Origin: Marinibacterium anthonyi
GTDB taxonomy: Bacteria; Pseudomonadota; Alphaproteobacteria; Rhodobacterales; Rhodobacteraceae
Length of the DNA: 64,000 nt
Direction: 5' to 3'
Assembly (NCBI GenBank): GCA_003217735.2
Contig: CP031585.1
Location: 3,521,501 to 3,585,500 of the forward strand
Positions 25,938 through 32,413 of the stretch are shown piece by piece. The position numbers were made by a program, and so were the translations under genes. The notes under the pieces are model-generated. The model saw only the letters and a list, made by a program, of their open reading frames with translations. It made no database searches and was not told where the DNA came from. Position 1 is the first letter of the stretch; each line of letters begins with the position of its first letter.

Positions 25938-27059
25938 TTACGCCATTAACCTTAAATCAACGTTACCGGAGAAATCCAACTCAACCCTACCCCTTCCCAA
26001 AATAGGGACCTCAATCAAATAAACCGCATTTGCAGCATATTGCCCAAGGATGGCCTCCCCATCAAAGAAAAGACGCGCGGTAACAAAGACATCCCCCCGC
26101 ACATCTTGTTCCAAAGGAAGCGCTTTTCCTAAAGTCGGTGGGAACATGACACCCTTATCAACCGAGAAATCGACAGTGGATTCAAATACAGTCGGACTGC
26201 TCTCGTGTACCGACATGTACTCCGCGTCAGTAGCAAAGCCCATCTGATCCACTCCCAGTATCTGCATTGCCTCCTGACTGTTCTTAGTGACTCCAGAGAA
26301 CTTCACATTCGCGCTAATCCGGCCAGCGTCGGCTCGCTCGACCAAGCCATCCTTTACCCTCAGTTCAAATTGTTCTTGCAGCATAACCATTTGGTCATCC
26401 ATCTCAGAGAACTGAGGGACCGAGGATTTCAAAATTTCCGTGCAGTCTTGATCATTGATGAAGATCCGGTACGCCCAGGCAGACATATCATAAACGCCTG
26501 AATGTATTCTTACTGAAGAAGCCAATCCACCACAGATTCTCAATCCAGAATCATAGCTCACACGACAATTCGCCTCCAAACTCCGAGGCGCCAAAATATT
26601 ATCCAACTCATGAAAACGCCGGTCTAGGTCTCCGATATCGATCAGGACAATTGGATCCGAAGAACCTCCAGATAGCGTCTCATAGACAGCGACCTGCAAC
26701 CCATTACTGAGAACAAAATAGTTTGCGCCTACTTGTGAGTGCGCAGCATATGAATGCGCCTGCTCAACATCTTTCTGGGTCAGAACGGAAGTCGCTGCTT
26801 TTGCTTCGACGATGAAGCTCCCTCGTCGACCTTTCAGACCAGCCCGATAGTCGGGAAACCCCAGGGGAAGATCCTTCTTACGATTCTTGTGCCCTATGAA
26901 GTAATATGGGTACTCCAGCTTTTCTTCCGGCTTGAAAAAAACTTCTTCGCCGCCAGGGTATCCCAACCTTCTCATAATTTGATCAACAATGTGGAAGCGA
27001 ACCTCAGTTTCGTTGTACTCTGCGACCTCACTCAGAACCTGCGGGTTGCCAATATCCAT
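25938..27059 (-). CDS. Lone type I restriction HsdR N-terminal-like nuclease domain protein
   Basis: The product has 373 residues from the ATG at 27059 (MDIGNPQVLSEVAEYNETEV); an upstream ATG at 27149 would add 30 residues. The N-terminal part looks like the HsdR_N/PD-(D/E)xK fold: 'GFPDYRAGLKGRRGSFIVEA' with D70, E85 and K87 as nuclease core, then 'LTQKDVEQAHSYAAHSQVGA'. No helicase or methylase is encoded beside it. The C-terminal 200 residues are unrecognised. Base composition is clearly lower in GC than both neighbours, indicating horizontal acquisition. It could be a defence nuclease; this is not proven. Confidence 0.65.
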   Translation of the reverse strand: MDIGNPQVLSEVAEYNETEVRFHIVDQIMRRLGYPGGEEVFFKPEEKLEYPYYFIGHKNRKKDLPLGFPDYRAGLKGRRGSFIVEAKAATSVLTQKDVEQAHSYAAHSQVGANYFVLSNGLQVAVYETLSGGSSDPIVLIDIGDLDRRFHELDNILAPRSLEANCRVSYDSGLRICGGLASSVRIHSGVYDMSAWAYRIFINDQDCTEILKSSVPQFSEMDDQMVMLQEQFELRVKDGLVERADAGRISANVKFSGVTKNSQEAMQILGVDQMGFATDAEYMSVHESSPTVFESTVDFSVDKGVMFPPTLGKALPLEQDVRGDVFVTARLFFDGEAILGQYAANAVYLIEVPILGRGRVELDFSGNVDLRLMA

Positions 27060-27298
27060 ACTCAAGTAGCCCTTTCGTTCATTCGAACGGACACTACACG
27101 TTGAAAAGTTCAACTCAAGGATGCTTGCAGCGACACCTTCACTTTCCAATTCCTTGTGATTGTCTAGCGTTGAGCTGCTATCTCAAGTCAGAGATCAAGT
27201 CAGTCCCGACCCGCAAATCCATCCCAAATTCCGCCCCCAAGACTTTTCCGTCTCATCGGACTGGCGTCAGCCCCTTCGGCCAACACCGGCCCCCCTCC

Positions 27299-27640
27299 TC
27301 AATCCACAATAAACAGCGTCGCGCCCGTCTCCGTCCGCGACGAATGCGCCTCGGCATCGTCGGCGACCTGGTAGCTCATCCCCTCACGGACCTTCAGCAC
27401 CCGGCCATCCTTGAGATGCGTATCCATCCCGCCCTTGATGCAGAAGATCACATGCCCCTTCAGGCACCAGTGATCCGAGACATAGCCGGGCGAATGTTCG
27501 ACCAGGCGGACGCGGATGCGGCTGTCGCCCTCGCCGAAATACTGCACGCGCCACAGCGAATATCCTTCGTCCCCCTCGTGGCGTTCGGGTTCGATCTCTG
27601 ACCAGTCGGTCAGGGCGATGGCAAAGTTTTCCAGTTTCAT
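27299..27640 (-). CDS. DHCW-motif cupin fold protein
   Basis: The product has 113 residues, a single small beta-barrel cupin with the signature 'VSDHWCLKGHVIFCIKGG' around residues 54-71 and 'DTHLKDGRVLKVREGMSYQV' after it. The His, Cys and following His could bind a metal. The enzyme activity of this family is not established as far as I know. It starts at an ATG at 27640 and stands alone, followed leftward by the low-GC nuclease-like gene. Confidence 0.85.
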   Translation of the reverse strand: MKLENFAIALTDWSEIEPERHEGDEGYSLWRVQYFGEGDSRIRVRLVEHSPGYVSDHWCLKGHVIFCIKGGMDTHLKDGRVLKVREGMSYQVADDAEAHSSRTETGATLFIVD

Positions 27641-27832
27641 GTCGGTCCTTTCACGCGGCCCGGAAGGCGGGCCCGATCGGGATCGGCCCGCGGCTGTCCG
27701 CCGGGGCTCGATAAGTCATCAGCAGGACGGGATGGTCAACGGGAAAGGGCCCGGCGCCCGGCGATCACAGGCCGTGACGTCGCACAGCCTGCAAAACCTG
27801 TGCACGGGGGGCCGGTCGGGGCGGCGATCGGA

Positions 27833-28084
27833 TCAGGAACTCAGCACCATGTTGATCAGCAGGAAGATCGCCAGCCAGATCCCGGCCCCCAGTCCGATAG
27901 CCGGGATCAGCCACCAGCGATGGGCCATCCTGGGCGTTTCAGCCATCTGCTCCATGTGTTTTCGAAGCTGGTATCCCGGTTCGGCGACATGGCTGGCCTC
28001 GGACCGCCAGGGGCCAAGATCGTCGCCCTTCTCGAACCGGTCCAGCCGGTCATGGTGACGGTCGCAAGCGGAGCGTGACGACAT
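27833..28084 (-). CDS. Small single-pass membrane protein
   Basis: The product has 83 residues from the ATG at 28084 (MSSRSACDRHHDRLD), which has GGGGAGG six bases upstream. A charged soluble N-terminal region has many His, Arg and Asp and 'PGYQLRKHMEQMAETPRMAH'. It is followed by one C-terminal helix 'WLIPAIGLGAGIWLAIFLLI'. It is C-tail anchored in type. I recognise no domain. It lies alone between the cupin and transglycosylase genes. Confidence 0.6.
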   Translation of the reverse strand: MSSRSACDRHHDRLDRFEKGDDLGPWRSEASHVAEPGYQLRKHMEQMAETPRMAHRWWLIPAIGLGAGIWLAIFLLINMVLSS

Positions 28085-28285
28085 GATCGACCTCCCCATC
28101 GAAATGTCATCCAGTGTACATTTACGTTACGTCAATTTGGCGGTCATATCAAGCGGACAAGGCGGCCTGTCCGCCGCCCTCCGCCGGGACGCGAAGCGTT
28201 CACCCGCGGGCCGTTCCCGGCCCGCAGTTTCCTAACGGAAGGTAAATCCGCCTCTGTAACCCATTGAAAACGCGTGGGCCGGAAG

Positions 28286-28303
28286 TGTCCCACGCGTGGG
28301 ACA
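28286..28303. repeat. Perfect 18-bp palindrome
   Basis: TGTCCCACGCGTGGGACA is an exact palindrome directly abutting the stop codon of the transglycosylase gene. It could be a terminator stem without a T tract or a dyad-binding site. A related GTGGGAC motif recurs before the CRISPR array. Confidence 0.6.
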
Positions 28304-29428
28304 TCACCTGAGCCCGGCCAGCATCGCCGCCGTCCCCTGGCCCGTCACCGGCAACCCGTTGGCCCTCTGGTACGCCTCGATCGCGGCGATGCTCTTGGGC
28401 CCGATCACCCCGTCCGTTCCGCCGGTATCGTAACCCGCCCGGGTCAGCCTTTGCTGCAGCTCCTGCCGGTCCGCCAGCGTCAGCCCGCCCGCATCCGGCC
28501 CGAACGGCGTCCGCAGCGGCGGCCCCCCCGCCACCCGGTTGGCCAGGTAGCTGACCGCCAGGGCGTAGCTGGTCGAATTGTTGTAGGTCTTGATCGTCCC
28601 GAAATTCGCGTAGGTCCGAAAGCTTGGCCCCGGCTGCTGTGGCTGGATCACCGATCCGCCGGACGTCCCCGGCAACGCCTCCACCATCCAGGGCTGCCCG
28701 AAGCGCCAGCCGTTGCGATCCAGGTAGGCCGCGGTCGAAGCCAGCGAATCCGTCGGATCGTCGGACCAGATGTCGCGCCGCCCGTCGCCGTTGAAATCCA
28801 CCGCAAAGGCCAGGTACGAGGTCGGGATGAACTGGGTATGCCCCATGGCGCCGGCCCAGGATCCCACCATCCCTTCGGGCGACACGTCGCCGGCCTGCAG
28901 GATCTTCATTGCCGCCACCAGCTGCTTTTCGAACAGCGCCCTGCGGCGTCCGTCATAGGCCAGCGTCGCCGTCGACGACACCACCGGCACGTCGCCGCGC
29001 CGCGTGCCGTACTGGCTCTCTATCCCCCATATGGCGACGACGATCTCCTTCTCGACGCCGTAACGCGCCTCGATCTGGCTCAGCACACCGTTGTAGCGCG
29101 ACATCATCTGCCGGCCCTGGGCGACCTTGTCGTCATTGGCGGTCAACGCCAGGTAATCCTCAAGCGAGCGGCGGAATTCCGTCTGGTTGCGGTCCCGCTC
29201 GATCACCTCCGGCAGGTAGCCCGCCGACCGGAACGCCCGGTCGATGGTCGCCCCCGAAACGCCATTGGCTGCCGCACGGCCCCGGAACCCGTCAAGCCAG
29301 GCGTCAAAGGCCGCATTGGGCACCGCCCTGTATTGCGTGCGCGACGCCGGCGCGGACCCGCCGCCGGCGCAGGCCGAAAGCCCCGTCGCGCCAAGCCCCG
29401 CCAAAATCCATCGTCTGTTCGTGATCAT
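28304..29428 (-). CDS. Lytic murein transglycosylase (MltB/SltB-type) with peptidoglycan-binding domain
   Basis: This enzyme cleaves peptidoglycan glycan strands to 1,6-anhydromuropeptides. The product has 374 residues from the ATG at 29428. The N-terminus 'MITNRRWILAGLGATGLSAC' is a lipobox-type signal with C20. The catalytic glutamate is E137 in 'VAIWGIESQYGTRRGDVPVV', followed by 'SWAGAMGHTQFIPTSYLAFA' and 'DGRRDIWSDDPTDSLASTAA'. The C-terminal 60 residues are a peptidoglycan-binding repeat ('LTRAGYDTGGTDGVIGPKSI'). It acts in the periplasm, probably at the outer membrane. Confidence 0.93.
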   Translation of the reverse strand: MITNRRWILAGLGATGLSACAGGGSAPASRTQYRAVPNAAFDAWLDGFRGRAAANGVSGATIDRAFRSAGYLPEVIERDRNQTEFRRSLEDYLALTANDDKVAQGRQMMSRYNGVLSQIEARYGVEKEIVVAIWGIESQYGTRRGDVPVVSSTATLAYDGRRRALFEKQLVAAMKILQAGDVSPEGMVGSWAGAMGHTQFIPTSYLAFAVDFNGDGRRDIWSDDPTDSLASTAAYLDRNGWRFGQPWMVEALPGTSGGSVIQPQQPGPSFRTYANFGTIKTYNNSTSYALAVSYLANRVAGGPPLRTPFGPDAGGLTLADRQELQQRLTRAGYDTGGTDGVIGPKSIAAIEAYQRANGLPVTGQGTAAMLAGLR

Positions 29429-29551
29429 CGTGTCCTGCCCGGATTCGTGTTTGCCTCGCGCCATTGTGACGCGTCGCGCCCTGCCCGTCCAACACCTCGG
29501 CGGGGGAATGCGCATGATCCCGGCCGGGGTCCCGGCGGCACCGGCTGGCAG

Positions 29552-29571
29552 AAGTATTTGGGCAAAGATGA
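29552..29571 (+). repeat. GTATTTG...AAGATGAAG dispersed motif, copy upstream of M48 gene
   Basis: AGTATTTGGGCAAAGATGAA matches the arm of the hairpin at 19744 in most positions, and an inverted relative lies after the M48 gene at about 30309-30331. It recurs at gene ends in this window; role unknown, possibly half of a terminator or a binding site. Confidence 0.45.
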
Positions 29572-29615
29572 AGACAGGGACTGCGCATCGCCCCAAGCCG
29601 GATTATATTGGCACC

Positions 29616-30302
29616 ATGATCAAGCTGACCCCGATCCTGCTTGCCGTGATCTACGGCATCATCGCCTACCAGTTCTCTGTCTGGAAGACGCGCGGCGAGC
29701 TGGACCAGAAATCGACGGAACTGGCCGATCCCCGGCTGAAACGCATCCTGGCGCGGATGGCCAGAGCGCTTGGTGTCGACCGGATCCGCGTCTTCATCTA
29801 CGAGATCGACCCCGTGAACGGACTGGCCGCACCGGACGGTCGGATCTTCATCACCCGGGGATTTTACGCCAAGTTCGCCAGCGGCGAGGTCACGGAAGAA
29901 GAGCTCGCCTCGGTCATCGCCCATGAACTGGGGCACGTGGCCCTGGGGCATTCGCGGCGTCGCATGATCGACTTCTCGGGTCAGAATGCGTTGCGCACGG
30001 CGCTTGGCATGATCCTCAGCCGCTTCATCCCCGGCTTTGGTATCATGATCGCCGGCGCCGTCAGCTCGCTTCTGGCCGCCACCCTGTCCCGGTCGGATGA
30101 ATACGAGGCCGACGCCTATGCCGCGGCCCTGCTGACCAAGGCCGGCATCGGCATCGGCCCGCAGAAATCGCTGTTTCGCAAGCTCGACCAGCTCACCGCG
30201 CAGCGTGCCGGCGTCACCCCGGCCTGGTTGATGAGCCACCCGCAGACACATGAACGCATCGCCGCCCTGGAAAAGCTCGAAGCCCGCTGGATCGAGCCCT
30301 GA
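29616..30302 (+). CDS. M48 family metalloprotease
   Basis: This membrane-associated zinc peptidase has 228 residues from the ATG at 29616 (MIKLTPILLAVIYGIIAY). The N-terminal hydrophobic segment covers residues 3-22. The zinc motif is 'SVIAHELGHVALGH' (H103, E104, H107) and the third ligand is E162 in 'SDEYEADAYAA'. A hydrophobic stretch 'FIPGFGIMIAGAVSSLLAAT' separates them, which may dip into the membrane. It resembles HtpX/Oma1-type quality-control proteases but is shorter. Upstream readings overlap the divergent transglycosylase gene and are rejected. Confidence 0.87.
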   Translation: MIKLTPILLAVIYGIIAYQFSVWKTRGELDQKSTELADPRLKRILARMARALGVDRIRVFIYEIDPVNGLAAPDGRIFITRGFYAKFASGEVTEEELASVIAHELGHVALGHSRRRMIDFSGQNALRTALGMILSRFIPGFGIMIAGAVSSLLAATLSRSDEYEADAYAAALLTKAGIGIGPQKSLFRKLDQLTAQRAGVTPAWLMSHPQTHERIAALEKLEARWIEP

Positions 30303-30308
30303 CTGCAG

Positions 30309-30331
30309 CTTCTTTCTCTTTCCAAATACCC
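30309..30331 (-). repeat. GTATTTGG...AAAGAAG dispersed motif after M48 gene
   Basis: On the minus strand the sequence reads GGTATTTGGAAAGAGAAAGA, another relative of the hairpin arm at 19744. Together with the copy at 29552 it brackets the M48 gene in inverted orientation. Confidence 0.45.
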
Positions 30332-30356
30332 CGGCCCAACGCGGACAAGGGCGCCG

Positions 30357-30893
30357 TCATCCCAGAAGTTTGCCCAACCGCGGCAACCGCGCCTTCTTCA
30401 TCAGCGCCCGCATTTCCCAATCGGGATCAGCCGCCCGCGCGACCTCAAGCACCGCCCGCGCCGCCGATTCGATCCCGGTTTGATCGTCCTGCCAAAGCCG
30501 CATCAGGAACCCGTCAGGGTCCCACCGCTCCACCCCTTCGTCAGCCAGGGCCTGGCGCGGGAAGTCCTTGGCGTTCATCGTGACGATCGCATCGGCCGAC
30601 CCGGACACGGCCACCGCCAGCACATGCACATCCGCCGGATCGGGCAGCCACAGCCGCGCCTCGATCCCCGGTGCCGCGTCCAGTTCCGACGCCGGCCAGG
30701 CGGCGCGCAGCAAGGCGATCTCGCCCCGGGCCTGCACCGCGCCGGCCGGACCCAGCTTTTCCGCCGCCCGCGCCCATTCCTCAAGGATGCGCGCGGACCA
30801 CAGCGGCGTGTAGGCGCCGGTCTTGGCCGCGCCCAGAAGCACTTCGCGCATCACGTTCGGATACAGAACGCAAGTGTCCAGAACGACCTTCAC
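30357..30893 (-). CDS. PIN domain-containing protein
   Basis: The product has 178 residues. The start is a GTG at 30893 (then KVVLDTCVLYPN) that overlaps the upstream methyltransferase stop (GTGA), so the longer reading is rejected. The PIN-fold acidic positions are visible: D6 in 'VVLDTCVLYPN', 'ILEEWARAAEK' (Glu) and 'LPDPADVHVLAVAV' (Asp). PIN proteins are usually RNases, often toxins, but no antitoxin gene lies beside it. Coupling to an rRNA methyltransferase gene suggests an RNA-related housekeeping role. Confidence 0.8.
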   Translation of the reverse strand: MKVVLDTCVLYPNVMREVLLGAAKTGAYTPLWSARILEEWARAAEKLGPAGAVQARGEIALLRAAWPASELDAAPGIEARLWLPDPADVHVLAVAVSGSADAIVTMNAKDFPRQALADEGVERWDPDGFLMRLWQDDQTGIESAARAVLEVARAADPDWEMRALMKKARLPRLGKLLG

Positions 30894-32092
30894 AGCGCGA
30901 AGAACAGGGCCTTCAGGTACCCCGATTCCGCCAGTTGCGGATGCTGCGGATGGTCGGGCCCGGCGAACCCGGTGTGGATCAGCCGCGCCTCGCGTCCTGA
31001 GCGCCCGATGCCACGCGTGCAGGCCTGGCGGAACTTGGTCAGGTCCGCCGCGTGGGAACAGGAACACAGCCCCAGCACGCCGCCCTCGGCCACCAGCGTC
31101 GCCGCCAGACGGGCGATGCGTTCATAGGCCCGCAGCCCCGCCTCAAGCGCCTGTTTCGACGGCGCAAAAGCCGGCGGGTCGCAGATGACCACGTCAAAGG
31201 TCGCGCCTTCCTCGGCCAGGGCCGCCAGCACGTCAAAGGCATCGCCCTGGCGCGTGGTGAACCGGTCGGCCATGCCGCTGACCTCGGCCCCCTGCGCCGC
31301 CAGCGCCAATGCCGGGGCGGATCCGTCCACCGCCAGCGCGGATCCCGCGCCGCCGGCCAGCATCGCCAGCCCAAAGCCGCCGACATGGGAAAACACGTCC
31401 AGCACCGCGGTGCCCTCGCGCACCAGCCCCTTGGCAAAGGCATGGGTCGGGCGTTGGTCATAGAACAACCCGGTCTTCTGCCCGCCGGTCAGGTCGGCCA
31501 TGTAGCTGGCCCCGTTCATCGGCACCGGCAGCGGTCCTTCGGGCGCGGCACCGGCCAGAACGGCGCTTTCATCGTCCAACCCTTCCAGGCCGCGTCCCCG
31601 CCCGCCGGCGTTCTTCAGCACGTTGGACACGCCGGTCACCTCGACCAGCGCCTGGGTCAGTTCGGGCAGCAGGGTGTCGGCCCAGGCGGCATTGGGCTGG
31701 ATCACGCAGGTGTCGCCGAACCGGTCGATCACCACCCCCGGGAACCCGTCGGCCTCGGCATGGACCAGCCGGTAGAACGGCGCATCGAACAGCCGCTCGC
31801 GCAGCGACAGCGCGCGGGACAACCGGGCCGTCAGCCAGGCCTTGTCCACCACCGCGTCGGGATCCAGGTCCAGCATCCGCGCGATGATCTTCGACCCCGG
31901 ATTCACGGCGACCAGGCCGACCCGTTCGCGGCCCGCGTCTTCCAGCACGGCAAGGCTGCCCGGGGCCAGCGCCTTGGTGCGCCGGTCGGTGACAAGATCG
32001 GATTCATAGACCCAGGGGAAGCCGTGCCGCAAAGGGCGGGCGTTGATCTTGGGTTTCAGCCTGACGACAGGCAATTCGTTGGATGCGTTCAT
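30890..32092 (-). CDS. rlmI: Class I SAM-dependent rRNA methyltransferase (RlmI-like)
   Basis: This is a likely 23S rRNA cytosine-5 methyltransferase of the RlmI family. The product has 400 residues. The N-terminal PUA domain reads 'RLKPKINARPLRHGFPWVYE' and 'GVVAVNPGSKI'-like 'RVGLVAVNPGSKIIARMLD'. The catalytic part has 'MNGASYMADLTGGQKTGLFY' and DQRPTH, a SAM loop 'LDVFSHVGGFGLAMLAGGAG', 'FDVVICDPPAFAPSKQALEA' and 'LGLCSCSHAADLTKFRQAC'. Its stop overlaps the PIN gene start. The exact target base is inferred from the family only. Confidence 0.88.
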   Translation of the reverse strand: MNASNELPVVRLKPKINARPLRHGFPWVYESDLVTDRRTKALAPGSLAVLEDAGRERVGLVAVNPGSKIIARMLDLDPDAVVDKAWLTARLSRALSLRERLFDAPFYRLVHAEADGFPGVVIDRFGDTCVIQPNAAWADTLLPELTQALVEVTGVSNVLKNAGGRGRGLEGLDDESAVLAGAAPEGPLPVPMNGASYMADLTGGQKTGLFYDQRPTHAFAKGLVREGTAVLDVFSHVGGFGLAMLAGGAGSALAVDGSAPALALAAQGAEVSGMADRFTTRQGDAFDVLAALAEEGATFDVVICDPPAFAPSKQALEAGLRAYERIARLAATLVAEGGVLGLCSCSHAADLTKFRQACTRGIGRSGREARLIHTGFAGPDHPQHPQLAESGYLKALFFAL

Positions 32093-32134
32093 GGCGCCCT
32101 CATAGCGATGCGCGAGCGCCCCGGCAATCGGCGC

Positions 32135-32413
32135 TCAGCCGTTGGTTCCACGATCCCGCGACCGCCAGCCGCCGCGGCGGCGCGGGCGGGCCGCGTCGCC
32201 GAGCCCTTCGCGCAGCACGTCGGTCATCGGGTGGTCGGGCCGGGACACCTGGTAGCGGGTCAGAAGCGCCTGGCGCGCGGTTTCGGTATCGGTCTCGATC
32301 GGCAGGCCCAGGGCCCAGTCCAGGAAGATGCTGCGGCATTCGCCGGGGGTGATGCCCTCGATCCGGTAGCTTTCGCGGATCAGCCCCTTGGGGTCGAGCG
32401 GATCGTCAGCCAT
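32135..32413 (-). CDS. Conserved hypothetical protein downstream of glnE
   Basis: The product has 92 residues from the ATG at 32413 (MADDPLDPKGLIRESYRIEG), whose start codon overlaps the end of glnE (ATGGCTGA). The readable part 'ITPGECRSIFLDWALGLPIE' and 'ALLTRYQVSRPDHPMTDVLR' looks globular; the C-terminus is Arg/Gly-rich. Proteins of this type follow glnE in Rhodobacterales. I know no function. Confidence 0.72.
   Translation of the reverse strand: MADDPLDPKGLIRESYRIEGITPGECRSIFLDWALGLPIETDTETARQALLTRYQVSRPDHPMTDVLREGLGDAARPRRRGGWRSRDRGTNG

Noticed and set aside
30357-30893. PIN gene as the toxin of a toxin-antitoxin pair
   Set aside because: No small antitoxin gene lies beside it; it is coupled to an rRNA methyltransferase gene instead.
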